From: JAHQVI01 sp963749875
Lineage (GTDB): Bacteria > Pseudomonadota > Alphaproteobacteria > Rhizobiales > Rhodomicrobiaceae
Direction of reading: 5' to 3'
Length of the DNA: 64,000 nt
Assembly (NCBI GenBank): GCA_963749875.1
Contig: CAVVOX010000005.1
Location: 1 to 64,000, forward strand
This document shows positions 28,308 to 36,821 of this stretch, one piece after another. Each line of letters opens with the position of its first letter. The first letter of the stretch is position 1. The translations under genes were made by a program, and so were the position numbers. The notes beneath the pieces are model-generated. The model was given only the letters and a program-made list of their open reading frames with translations. It was not told the DNA's origin and searched no databases.

Positions 28308-29180
28308 ATGACTTTTGAAGCTGTTGCAGTCCCGATCCTCAACTCCATTTCCGGCCTCGCGCGGCGCTACGACGCGTGGCTGACCGATATCTGGGGCGTC
28401 ATGCACAATGGCATGCGCCCGTTTCCGCATGCCGTGGAGGCGTGCCGTCTCTTTCGCGAAGGCGGCGGCACGGTGATCCTGATATCGAATTCGCCGCGCC
28501 CGCGGGAGACCGCGGCGGAGCAGCTGCGTGAAATCGGTGTGCCGGCCGATTGCTATGACGGGATGGCCACCTCCGGCGATGTCACGCGGCAATTGATCGC
28601 CGGCTATGCGGGGCAGGCGGTCTACCATCTCGGCCCGGACCGCGACCTGCCGATCTTCGACGGGCTCGGCGTCGCCCTTGGCGATATCTGGGACAGCGCA
28701 GTGGTCGTCTGCTCCGGTCTTCGGGACGATGAGACGGAAACGCCCGCCGATTACACTGATCTGCTCGCCGAATTCCACGCGCGCGGCCTGCGGATGATCT
28801 GCGCCAACCCGGACCTCAAGGTTGAACGGGGTAAAAAGCTGATCTATTGCGCCGGCGCCCTTGCCGAGCTGTATGAGCAGATGGGCGGGGAGGTCGTTTA
28901 CGCCGGTAAGCCTCACAGGCCCATTTACGACCTTGCCTTGAAGGAAGTCATGGCCAACCGCGGCTCCGCCCTCCAGCGCCACCGCGTTCTCGCGATCGGC
29001 GACGGACTGCGCACCGATATTGCCGGAGCGGCGGCGCAGAATATCGACAGCGTGTTCATCGCAAGCGCCGTCCACGTCGCCGGCGGACTCGAGGCCGGCC
29101 TCAACTCCGCAACGGTTGCCCGATTGTTCAACGGGAACGGGGCGCGGCCCATCGCGGCCCTCAGCCAGCTCATCTGGTGA
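28308..29180 (+). CDS. HAD-superfamily class IIA hydrolase (TIGR01459 type)
   Basis: Predicted phosphatase of 290 residues. Motif I is DAWLTDIWGVMHNG, motif II lies in VILISNSPRP, and motif IV is AIGDGLRTDIAGA with AGKPHRPIYD before it. These proteins form a distinct alphaproteobacterial class IIA subgroup with unknown substrate. The upstream region has family II repeat DNA. It reads toward the MaoC gene and ribF, and this order (HAD, MaoC, ribF) suggests a shared transcript. Confidence 0.9.
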   Translation: MTFEAVAVPILNSISGLARRYDAWLTDIWGVMHNGMRPFPHAVEACRLFREGGGTVILISNSPRPRETAAEQLREIGVPADCYDGMATSGDVTRQLIAGYAGQAVYHLGPDRDLPIFDGLGVALGDIWDSAVVVCSGLRDDETETPADYTDLLAEFHARGLRMICANPDLKVERGKKLIYCAGALAELYEQMGGEVVYAGKPHRPIYDLALKEVMANRGSALQRHRVLAIGDGLRTDIAGAAAQNIDSVFIASAVHVAGGLEAGLNSATVARLFNGNGARPIAALSQLIW

Positions 29181-29329
29181 TCTCAGTCACTGTTACCGCA
29201 TCGTTAATTCCCTGCCCGTAAGCGGTGCTGCCCAGGCATATCTGTATCAATATTACTGGGACTTTTTGCTGTGCAAAAAACATTGTGCTATGCAAAATGC
29301 GTGGGCAAATCCAATGGGGAGCGGAACGT

Positions 29330-29767
29330 ATGGTCGCAGATCGCGGTGATGAGAAGTTCTTCGAGGACTTACATATCGGGATGACCGCGAGCTATGTCCG
29401 GTGCGTCAAGGAACAAGATCTTTACCAGTTTGCCGACCTGACAGGGGACACGAACCCGATCCATCTCGATGAGGATTATGCGGGCGCGACGGCGTTCAAA
29501 ACCCGCATTGCGCACGGCGCGCTGACGGCGAGCTACATTTCGACCGTGCTGGGCACAATTCTGCCCGGACCGGGCGCGGTCTATGTCTCGCAGACCCTCA
29601 ATTTTCGCCGGCCGGTCCGCATTGGAGACGAGGTCAGAGCCACCGCCCGTATTGTCGATCTGATCCCCGAGAGAAAACGCATCATCATGAGTTGCGATTG
29701 CTCGGTGGATGGCAAAACAGTATTGGAAGGCGAGGCTCTCCTGACGATGCCCTCACGCGAAGGCTGA
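29330..29767 (+). CDS. MaoC-like (R)-specific enoyl-CoA hydratase
   Basis: Hot-dog-fold hydratase of 145 residues. The catalytic pair is in LTGDTNPIHLDEDYA, followed by GALTASYISTVLGTILPGPGAVYVSQTLNFRRPV. The family adds water to enoyl-CoA (PhaJ type) or acts on related thioesters. Start chosen at MVADRGDEKFF, with GGGGAGCGG upstream; an ATG 11 codons earlier is possible and the longest frame (from 29225) is not plausible. 26 bp before ribF. Confidence 0.88.
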   Translation: MVADRGDEKFFEDLHIGMTASYVRCVKEQDLYQFADLTGDTNPIHLDEDYAGATAFKTRIAHGALTASYISTVLGTILPGPGAVYVSQTLNFRRPVRIGDEVRATARIVDLIPERKRIIMSCDCSVDGKTVLEGEALLTMPSREG

Positions 29768-29792
29768 ACAAGAGCAAAGGGCTGAAGCTCCG

Positions 29793-30743
29793 ATGGATGT
29801 CTTTCACGGCTGGCAGGACGTTCCGGAAGCGCTGAAAGGCGCTTCTCTCGCGATCGGCAATTTCGACGGCGTCCATCGCGGCCATCGCGCCGTTCTGGAG
29901 AAGGCAAAAAGCATTGCGGCGCCAGCCGCGCCGGCCGGAGCGATGATCTTCGAACCGCATCCGCGCAGGTTTTTTCAGCCCGACAAACCGCTTTTTCAGC
30001 TTACGTCCTTGAGCCGCAAGCTCGAACTCTTGGCCGACTGGGGTCTCGACCTGGTCGCCGTGCTGCATTTTGATGCCGAACTTGCAGGGCTCAGCGCCGA
30101 AGGCTTCGCGCACGACGTTCTGGTGGAAGGCTTCGCGATCCGGCATGCGACCATCGGCTATAATTTCTTCTTCGGGAAAGGCCGTCAGGGCAACCCGGCC
30201 ATATTGCGTGCGCTTGGCGAGAAATACGGCTTCGGCGTGACGGTCGTCGAGCCGATCGGCAGCTCGGGCGAGATCTTCTCATCGACGCGCGTCCGGGAAA
30301 TGCTGGCCGAAGGCGATGTCGCTGGCGCGGCCGACATGCTCGGGGCCTGGTGGCAGGTCGAAGGCGAGGTGGAATCGGGCGCGGGACGCGGGACGGGGCT
30401 CGGCTTTCCGACCGCCAATATCCGGCTCAGCGAAGGCCAGTCTCTCGGCCACGGCATTTATGCCGTCCGCGTAGCGGTGAACGGACATTGGTATGACGGC
30501 GCCGCCTATCTCGGCACGCGGCCGACCTTCGACGCCGGGCCGCCGCTGCTTGAGACCTTTCTCTTCGATTTCGACGGCAATCTCTATGGACGCCGGATCA
30601 AGGTCCAGTTCATCGACTTCGTCCGCGCGGATGCAAAATTCCGCTCCGGCATCGATCTCGCCGCACAGATGCAGACGGATTGCGAGAAGGCGAAGCAGAT
30701 ATTGAAGACGATCGGCACAGCCGGGCGGTCGGGCGTTGAGTAA
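29793..30743 (+). CDS. ribF: Bifunctional riboflavin kinase / FAD synthetase
   Basis: Turns riboflavin into FMN and FAD. The N-terminal nucleotidyltransferase begins AIGNFDGVHRGH and has GYNFFFGKGRQGN and SSTRVREML; the C-terminal kinase domain has GRGTGLGFPTANI and LETFLFDFDGNLYG. 316 residues, normal length. Closely follows the MaoC gene. After it come two palindromes and an IS5-type element. Confidence 0.95.
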   Translation: MDVFHGWQDVPEALKGASLAIGNFDGVHRGHRAVLEKAKSIAAPAAPAGAMIFEPHPRRFFQPDKPLFQLTSLSRKLELLADWGLDLVAVLHFDAELAGLSAEGFAHDVLVEGFAIRHATIGYNFFFGKGRQGNPAILRALGEKYGFGVTVVEPIGSSGEIFSSTRVREMLAEGDVAGAADMLGAWWQVEGEVESGAGRGTGLGFPTANIRLSEGQSLGHGIYAVRVAVNGHWYDGAAYLGTRPTFDAGPPLLETFLFDFDGNLYGRRIKVQFIDFVRADAKFRSGIDLAAQMQTDCEKAKQILKTIGTAGRSGVE

Positions 30744-30778
30744 GTCCGTCGGCGCGCGATGTGCGGACGGATGCCCTG

Positions 30779-30940
30779 GTGTCCCGATTCCGAAGTTCGC
30801 CCTCTCGTCTCGGCACCCTCCTTAGCGAACTTCGGAATCTCAAGGGACACGAGCCTTATTGATATTGCGAGTGTGATTCAGATCCAGAAGTTCGTTCGGC
30901 GCTTGCTGCGAGGGATGATGAACTTCTGGATCATCACACT
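30779..30940. repeat. Two tandem intergenic palindromes after ribF
   Basis: The first, 30779-30850, pairs GTGTCCC-gATTCCGAAGTTCGC with GCGAACTTCGGAAT-GGGACAC. The second, 30870-30940, pairs GTGTGAT and GATCCAGAAGTTCG with GAACTTCTGGATC and ATCACAC. They share the core (C/A)GAAGTTCG, so they are probably copies of one element. The second ends in CACTAG, where the IS5 copy inserted. They may also end ribF transcription. Confidence 0.75.
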
Positions 30941-30941
30941 A

Positions 30942-31800
30942 GGCTGCGTTGACAAAAGGGATTCCCAAATCAGTTGAGTTTTAATTCAAGGATGTCTTTT
31001 AGGGGAGGCATCTTTGGGATATCCGAGTGACGTCAGCGATGCAGCGTGGGAAATCATTGCCCCGCTCCTTCCATCAGAACGTGGCCGGTGGGCGCGACCA
31101 GCACAGGATAATCGCAGATATTTCAATGGCATGATGTGGATCATGCGCACGGGCGCACCGTGGCGATACCTGCCGCCAGACTATGGCAAATGGAATTCCG
31201 TCTACGTCCGTTTCAGGCGCTGGGCGGAGATGGGTGTGTGGGATGCGATCCTCGAAACGCTTGTCGAACTGGGGCTCACCGACGACTGGGCTCACATGAT
31301 GGACAGCACCACCGTTCGCGCTCATGCTCAGGCAGCGGGCGGAAAAGGGGGACTCATTCAAATGCTCTTGGTCGAAGCCGCGGCGGCTTTTCGACAAAGA
31401 TCCACGCCCGGTCAGACGGTAAAGGACGCCCTCTTGGCTTTGTCCTCACAGGCGGCGAAACCTCGGACTATCGCGGCGTAGACGACCTGTTGAAATTGCC
31501 GGTCAACAAACCGAAAATCATGTTGGCGGACAAAGGGTTTGACAGCGACGACGTTCGATCTGCCCTGCTCATGAAAGGCATTGGACCAGTCATTCCGCCG
31601 AAAACAAATCGCAAAGATCCGCCTGCCTGCGACTTCAAAGCCTACAAGGATCGCAATCGGATCGAGCGCATGTTTGGTAAACTGAAACAGTTCCGGCGCA
31701 TCGCCACGCGCTATGACAAAACGAAACTGTCTTACGCTGGATTCCTCGCGCTCGCTGCCGCCCATATCTGGCTACCCGCTTTTGTCAACGCAGCACACTA
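30942..31800 (+). mobile_element. IS5-family (IS427-like) insertion sequence, copy 1
   Basis: About 855 bp. The inverted ends are GGCTGCGTTGACAAAAG on the left and the complement of CTTTTGTCAACGCAGC on the right. The flanks read ACACTA on both sides. The two transposase frames need a frameshift, as is normal in this group. Nearly identical to the copy at 56531-57384. Insertion was into the edge of a palindrome ending in CTAG. Confidence 0.92.
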
Positions 31801-31801
31801 G
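31014..31801 (+). CDS. IS5-family transposase made from two overlapping frames
   Basis: The first frame (31014-31481) carries the DUF4096-like N-terminal part GYPSDVSDAAWEIIAPLLP and the first catalytic residue in MMDSTTVRAHAQAAGGKG. The second frame (to 31801) carries GGFSTKIHARSDGKGRPL, LADKGFDSDDVR and RNRIERMFGKLKQFRRIATRYDK. A -1 step at the run GGAAAAGGGGG, near 31343, joins them. The start is a TTG after GGGGAGG. The stop codon TAG lies in the flanking target DNA, not in the element. Confidence 0.9.
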
Positions 31802-31913
31802 ATTGTCATTCCTGCTGCCCGATTATTGCAGCCCTGATATGACGCATCGTATGGCTCCGCACGCCCGGTAGGCCTCGTTTTGGTCATGTCCAACGATTAT
31901 TATGGTAGTATAA

Positions 31914-31933
31914 GGCATCGTATAGACGATGCC
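31914..31933 (+). promoter_or_regulatory. Perfect hairpin in the glucan-gene leader
   Basis: GGCATCGT-ATAG-ACGATGCC, an 8-bp stem with 4-base loop, about 78 bp before the glucan gene start. It could be an operator or mRNA structure. The preceding 31802-31913 is AT-richer and may hold the promoter. Confidence 0.5.
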
Positions 31934-32011
31934 CCGTCATAACAGGATGTTTCGACCCTGAGAACCGCGCTTTGGCAGCGGTTTGAGTGCTCACCAAATA
32001 AGTATGCCGAG

Positions 32012-33553
32012 ATGATCACACGACGCATGTTTCTGGCGGGCGGCGCAGCCCTGGCGGCGTCCGCGCTGAGATCGAATCCAGCCAGTGCCGCGCTGTCCTT
32101 TGGCGAGCCGGTGCGCTTTAGCTGGGAGGCATTGCAGAGCTGGGCCGAAGCCGTTGCAAGCTTGCCATATCGGCCGGCTCAGCCAAGCCGGCCGGAGTTG
32201 ATACGCCGGATCGATTTCGATGCTCACCGGCAGATCCGTTACCGTCCCGAGGCAGCCATCGTGCCGGGACCGGGCTCCTACCCCGTCGAGCTGTTTCATG
32301 TCGGACGCTATTTCATGGAGCCGGTGCGCGTCTTCATCGTTCGGAACGGGGAGTCGCGCGAGGTCCGCTACAATGACGCGCTCTTCAACTATGGCGAGGC
32401 GTCGTTCGCGCGCGCCCTGCCCGCAAACACGGGGTTTGCCGGTTTTCGCGTGATGCGCGCCAAGGGTGAGGCGGACTGGATCTCCTTCCTTGGCGCTTCC
32501 TATTTCCGCTCGCCGGGTGAGACGAAGCAATATGGCCTGTCCGCGAGAGGCCTTGCGATCGACACGGGAATGCCCGAGCCGGAGGAATTTCCGCGCTTCA
32601 GCAATTTCTGGATCGAGAGCCTCGAAGGCGAGGACGGCATAATGATCTACGCCTTGCTGGACAGCCGGAGTGTGGCAGGCGCCTATCGCATTCGTGCGGT
32701 CCGCAAGACCGGCGTGATCACGCATGTCGATATGGTCGTCCATGCACGCAAAGACGTACACCGGCTGGGCGTCGCGCCGCTCACCAGCATGTTCTGGTAC
32801 GGCAAGACCGGCCGGGGCAAGGCCAAGGACTGGCGGCCCGAAATCCACGACAGTGACGGGCTCGCAATCTGGACAGGGGCGGGCGAGCACATCTGGCGCC
32901 CTCTCAACAACCCGCCGGCCGTGAAGTTGAGCTCGTTCCTCGACAAATCGCCGAAGGGCTTCGGCCTTCTGCAGCGCGAGCGCAGCTTTGAGGCTTATCA
33001 GGACGACAATGTGTTTTACAATCGCCGCCCGTCCGTCTGGATCGAGCCGACCGGCGACTGGGGCGAAGGTGCCGTGCAGCTTCTCGAGATCCCAGCGGAT
33101 GACGAGACAAAGGACAATATCGTCGCGTTCTGGAATCCCAAGACCCCCTATCGGGCGGGCGACCGGATTGCGATGAGCTACAGCATTTACTGGCGCAACG
33201 ATGTCCCCTTCGCGCAAAACTATGGCCGCGTGATTGCGACACGCCGTGGAGTTGGCGGCATTCCGGGCGGCCGGGAGCGCCATAGCGCGACCAAATATGT
33301 CATCGATTTCGAAGGCGGCGAGCTGGGAAACCTCCACAATGAGGATGGGGTCGTCTTGCGTGTCGCGGCGAGCAGGGGCCGCTGTGACTCCGTCGCTGCC
33401 TACCGTGTCGTCGATCAGAAGCGCTGGCGTGGGATTTTCGACTATCTGCCGGAAGATGGGACCGCCGAGCTCCGCGCCTATCTCGAACGAGACGGTCATG
33501 CGCTGACCGAAACCTGGCTTTATCAGCATGTAGAGGCGCCACGTCCTGGCTAA
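32012..33553 (+). CDS. Periplasmic glucan biosynthesis protein (MdoG/OpgD family)
   Basis: Acts on osmoregulated periplasmic glucans. The 513-residue protein starts with a twin-arginine signal (TRRMFLAGG) followed by a hydrophobic run, which fits OpgD more than OpgG since OpgD is Tat-exported. The mature part is the MdoG domain (FGEPVRFSWEALQSWAEAVA, FMEPVRVFI, DNVFYNRRPSVWIEPTGDWGEGAVQLLEIP). opgH is not adjacent. The IS5 copy lies directly upstream. Confidence 0.9.
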   Translation: MITRRMFLAGGAALAASALRSNPASAALSFGEPVRFSWEALQSWAEAVASLPYRPAQPSRPELIRRIDFDAHRQIRYRPEAAIVPGPGSYPVELFHVGRYFMEPVRVFIVRNGESREVRYNDALFNYGEASFARALPANTGFAGFRVMRAKGEADWISFLGASYFRSPGETKQYGLSARGLAIDTGMPEPEEFPRFSNFWIESLEGEDGIMIYALLDSRSVAGAYRIRAVRKTGVITHVDMVVHARKDVHRLGVAPLTSMFWYGKTGRGKAKDWRPEIHDSDGLAIWTGAGEHIWRPLNNPPAVKLSSFLDKSPKGFGLLQRERSFEAYQDDNVFYNRRPSVWIEPTGDWGEGAVQLLEIPADDETKDNIVAFWNPKTPYRAGDRIAMSYSIYWRNDVPFAQNYGRVIATRRGVGGIPGGRERHSATKYVIDFEGGELGNLHNEDGVVLRVAASRGRCDSVAAYRVVDQKRWRGIFDYLPEDGTAELRAYLERDGHALTETWLYQHVEAPRPG

Positions 33554-33562
33554 TTTCCATTT

Positions 33563-33580
33563 ATCACCCGATCGGGTGAT
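33563..33580. promoter_or_regulatory. 18-bp perfect palindrome after the glucan gene
   Basis: ATCACCCGATCGGGTGAT reads the same on both strands. It lies 10 bp after the stop of the glucan gene. No T-run follows. It could be a protein-binding site or part of a transcript end. Confidence 0.45.
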
Positions 33581-33691
33581 GTGCGCTCTGCGGATGGAGA
33601 TAGGGTTGGGGGCATAGGTGCCGAGAGGACGCTAGGCGATTCTGCAGTTTTTTCAGAAAGCCCCACTATTTTGTAGGACGTAACAGGAACT

Positions 33692-33714
33692 GGCCCCGGC
33701 ACCCTACCGGGGCC
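33692..33714. terminator. Hairpin between convergent glucan gene and lpdA
   Basis: GGCCCCGG pairs with CCGGGGCC around a 7-base loop. On the plus strand AAATTCTTT follows; on the minus strand no T-run is seen. It lies about 37 bp past the lpdA stop, so it may end both convergent transcripts. The T-run is weak, so confidence is moderate. Confidence 0.6.
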
Positions 33715-33750
33715 AAATTCTTTGCGGGCCTTGGTGCCAGCCGGGCGGGT

Positions 33751-35157
33751 TCACATATGGATCGCGCGCTTGCCGACCGCCATCGCCGCTTCCTTGATTG
33801 CTTCGGTCAGCGTGGGGTGGGCATGGCAGGTGCGCGCCAGATCCTCGGCCGAGCCGCCGAATTCCATCAGCACCGCCGCTTCGGCGATCATGTTGCCCGC
33901 ATCCGGGCCGACAATATGCACGCCGAGAACCCGGTCGGTCTTTGCATCCGCCAGAACCTTGACGAAGCCTTCGGTCTGGCGGTTCACCTTGGCGCGGCCA
34001 TTGGCGGTGAAGGGAAACTTGCCGCTGTTGTAGGCGACGTCCGCCTCTTTCAGCTCCTCCTCGGTCTTACCGACCGTAGCGACCTCGGGATAGGTATAGA
34101 TCACGTTCGGAATGACGTCGTAATTGACGTGCCCGGCCTGCCCCGCAAGGATTTCGGCGACGGCGACGCCTTCATCCTCTGCCTTGTGCGCGAGCATGGG
34201 GCCATGGATCACATCGCCGATGGCGTAGACCCCTTCCACATTGGTGGCGAAGTGATCATCGACAATGATGCGGCGCCGATTGTCCAGCTTCACGCCGAGA
34301 TCTTCGAGTCCTAGGCCGTCCGTATAGGGCACGCGGCCGATCGCGACGAGCACCACATCGGCATCGAAAGTGTCTTTGTCGCCGCCGTTCGACGGCTCGA
34401 CCGTCGCCTTCATGCTCGCGCCGTTCGTCTCCACCGCCGTGACCTTGTGGCCGAGCTTGAATTCGATCCCCTGCTTGGTCAGGAGCCGCTGAAACTGCTT
34501 GGCGACTTCGCCGTCCATCCCCGGAATGATGCGGTCGAGAAATTCGACCACGAGCACCTTCGAGCCGAGCCGCCGCCAGACGGAGCCGAGTTCGAGGCCG
34601 ATGATGCCGCCGCCGACGACGAGCAGTTTTTTTGGGACTTGCGAAAGTTCCAGAGCGCCGGTGGACGAGACGACTTTCTTTTCATCGATCTCGATGCCGG
34701 GCAGCCGGGCGACATCGGAGCCGGTCGCAATGACGATCGCCTTCGTCTTCAGCGCCTGGACATCGCCGCCATTTTCGAGCGTGACTTCGACCTTGCCGGG
34801 CCCGGCGATCCTGCCGATGCCGTGATAGGCGTCGATCTTATTCTTCTTGAGAAGGTAGTCCACGCCTTTGACATTGCCATCGACGCCCTCGTCCTTGTAG
34901 GCCATCATGCCCTTTAGATCGAGCTGGGGCTTCACCTTGATGCCCATATGGCTCATGCCGTTCGCGGCTTCCTCGAACAGCTCCGAGGCGTGCAACATCG
35001 CTTTGGACGGAATGCAGCCGACATTCAGGCAGGTGCCGCCATGGGTCGCGCGCTTCTCGACCACGGCGACCTTCATGCCGAGTTGCGCCGCGCGGATCGC
35101 GCAGACATAGCCGCCGGGTCCGGTCCCGATGACGATCAGGTCATATGCATCCGCCAT
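33751..35157 (-). CDS. lpdA: Dihydrolipoyl dehydrogenase (E3)
   Basis: FAD enzyme that reoxidises the lipoyl arm of 2-oxoglutarate dehydrogenase. The redox disulfide is in GGTCLNVGCIPSK, FAD motifs are GTGPGGYVCAIRAA and YAIGDVI, the NAD motif is GGGIIGLELGSVW and the C-terminal active-site histidine is in HAHPTLTEA. 468 residues. Last gene of the mdh-sucCDAB-lpdA block; 34 bp after the small VOC gene. Confidence 0.96.
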   Translation of the reverse strand: MADAYDLIVIGTGPGGYVCAIRAAQLGMKVAVVEKRATHGGTCLNVGCIPSKAMLHASELFEEAANGMSHMGIKVKPQLDLKGMMAYKDEGVDGNVKGVDYLLKKNKIDAYHGIGRIAGPGKVEVTLENGGDVQALKTKAIVIATGSDVARLPGIEIDEKKVVSSTGALELSQVPKKLLVVGGGIIGLELGSVWRRLGSKVLVVEFLDRIIPGMDGEVAKQFQRLLTKQGIEFKLGHKVTAVETNGASMKATVEPSNGGDKDTFDADVVLVAIGRVPYTDGLGLEDLGVKLDNRRRIIVDDHFATNVEGVYAIGDVIHGPMLAHKAEDEGVAVAEILAGQAGHVNYDVIPNVIYTYPEVATVGKTEEELKEADVAYNSGKFPFTANGRAKVNRQTEGFVKVLADAKTDRVLGVHIVGPDAGNMIAEAAVLMEFGGSAEDLARTCHAHPTLTEAIKEAAMAVGKRAIHM

Positions 35158-35191
35158 TCCGCCCTCTTATCGCTCGTGCTCTTCCTGCTTC

Positions 35192-35500
35192 TCAGTCGTC
35201 ATCATCGTGCTTGTTTTTGTTCTTGTGCTTGATCGGGGCGCCCAGAGACCAGACATGCCCGAACGGATCGCGAAGCCGTGCATAGCGAACGCCCACCGTC
35301 CCGTCGAGGTCATCATGCAAGAACAGCGGAGCACCATTGATCTGCAGCTGCGCATGCATCAGCCTGCCATCGGGCGCCGGCATCCGCTCCACGAGTTCGG
35401 CGCCGAACGCCGTCTCGTAAAAGGCGATCGCTTCGAAGCCGCCTTTGACAGCCAGGTGCGGGACAATGCCGGAAAATGCCGTTTTCCGCTGCTCCGCCAT
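35192..35500 (-). CDS. VOC/PhnB-like protein with internal deletion
   Basis: Small protein of 102 residues with the start of a glyoxalase/PhnB-like domain (VPHLAVKGGFEAIAFYETAFGAELVERMPAPDGRLMHAQLQINGAPLFLHDD is its N-terminal course) and the end of one (YARLRDPFGHVWSLG). The usual middle of about 45 residues, with the second half's strands, is missing: DDLDGTVG runs straight to VRYARLRDPFGH. The tail is a charged low-complexity run (KHKNKNKHDDDD). The frame is intact, so it is either degraded or a minimal half-fold. It sits between sucB and lpdA, a place where extra small genes are common. Confidence 0.7.
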   Translation of the reverse strand: MAEQRKTAFSGIVPHLAVKGGFEAIAFYETAFGAELVERMPAPDGRLMHAQLQINGAPLFLHDDLDGTVGVRYARLRDPFGHVWSLGAPIKHKNKNKHDDDD

Positions 35501-35509
35501 GACACGCTC

Positions 35510-36769
35510 CTAAAGGTCGAGCACCAGACGCTGCGGATCTTCCAGGCTCTCCTTGACGCGGACGAGGAACGTCACCGCCTCCCGGCCATCGACGATCCGG
35601 TGGTCATAGCTGAGCGCCAGATACATCATCGGCCGCGCCTCGACCTTGCCGTCGATGACGACGGGCCGCTCCTGGATCTTGTGCATGCCGAGAATGCCGG
35701 ATTGCGGCGCATTGAGGATCGGCGTGGACATCAGTGAGCCGTAAATGCCGCCATTGGAGATCGTGAAGGTGCCGCCCTGCATATCCTCGATGCCGAGCTT
35801 TCCGTCACGGGCCCGGCGGCCGAAACCGGCGATCTCCTTCTCGATTTGGGCGATGCCCTTGTGGTCAGCGTCGCGCAGCACCGGGACGACAAGGCCCCGA
35901 TCCGTGCCGACGGCGATGCCGATATTGTAGTAGTTCTTGTAGACGATATCCTCGCCGTCGATCTCGGCGTTGACCGCCGGTATTTCGTGCAGCGCCTGGA
36001 TGCACGCCTTCACGAAGAAGCCCATGAAGCCGAGCTTCACATCGTGCTTCTTCTCGAACAGCTCTTTGTAATGTTGGCGCGCTTTCATAATCGCGGACAT
36101 ATCCACCTCATTGAAGGTGGTCAGCATCGCGGCGGTGTTTTGAGACTCCTTCAGCCTGCGCGCGATGGTCTGGCGCAGTTTGGTCATGCGCACGCGCTCT
36201 TCGCGGGCCCGATCTTCCTGGCGGACGGGTGGACGCCCGGTCGCGGGAGCCGGTGCCGACGGGCTGCGGGCGAGGGCCGTGCCGGCATCGAGCGCCGCGA
36301 TCACGTCGCCTTTGAGAAGACGGCCGTCCTTGCCCGTGCCTTCGATGGATGAGGGATCGAGATCGTTTTCGGCAACCGCCTTTCGGACCGCCGGCGACAT
36401 CGTCTCGGCCGCGCTCGCGTTCGACGTCGCCGCGGCGCTCTCGACGCTTTTTCCGGCGGCGGCCTTTTCCTGACCATTCGACTGCGGTTTCGCCGCCTTC
36501 TCCGCCTTCGAGGGCGCTTCGGCCTTGGCCGCACCCTCGCCGATGGAGCCGAGCAGCGCGCCAACCTCAACGGTCTCGCCTTCCGGAACGGCGATATCCG
36601 AGATCACGCCAGCCGCCGGCGCATTGACTTCCAGCGTTACCTTATCGGTTTCGAGTTCGACGACCGGCTCGTCCGCCTTCACCGCATCACCGGGCTTCTT
36701 GTACCATTTGCCGACGATCGCTTCGGTTATGGACTCCCCCAATGCGGGCACACGTATCTCAGTCGCCAT
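35510..36769 (-). CDS. sucB: Dihydrolipoyllysine succinyltransferase (E2 of 2-oxoglutarate dehydrogenase)
   Basis: E2 core that moves succinyl to CoA, 419 residues. The lipoyl domain has the lysine in VELETDKVTLEV; a proline/alanine linker follows, then the E3-binding domain (SPAVRKAVAENDLDPSSIEGTGKDGR) and the catalytic domain ending in LALSYDHRIVDGREAVTFL. The start is MATEIRVPALGES, nine codons inside the longest frame. It follows sucA by 52 bp. Confidence 0.96.
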   Translation of the reverse strand: MATEIRVPALGESITEAIVGKWYKKPGDAVKADEPVVELETDKVTLEVNAPAAGVISDIAVPEGETVEVGALLGSIGEGAAKAEAPSKAEKAAKPQSNGQEKAAAGKSVESAAATSNASAAETMSPAVRKAVAENDLDPSSIEGTGKDGRLLKGDVIAALDAGTALARSPSAPAPATGRPPVRQEDRAREERVRMTKLRQTIARRLKESQNTAAMLTTFNEVDMSAIMKARQHYKELFEKKHDVKLGFMGFFVKACIQALHEIPAVNAEIDGEDIVYKNYYNIGIAVGTDRGLVVPVLRDADHKGIAQIEKEIAGFGRRARDGKLGIEDMQGGTFTISNGGIYGSLMSTPILNAPQSGILGMHKIQERPVVIDGKVEARPMMYLALSYDHRIVDGREAVTFLVRVKESLEDPQRLVLDL

Positions 36770-36821
36770 GGTTTTTTCCTTTGCGGAAGGCCGCAACTCC
36801 GCCCGCGGCCCGCCTCCTCCT

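Noticed and set aside
31991..33529. Long open frame opposite the glucan gene
   Set aside because: No start context or domain; it mirrors the MdoG-family gene.
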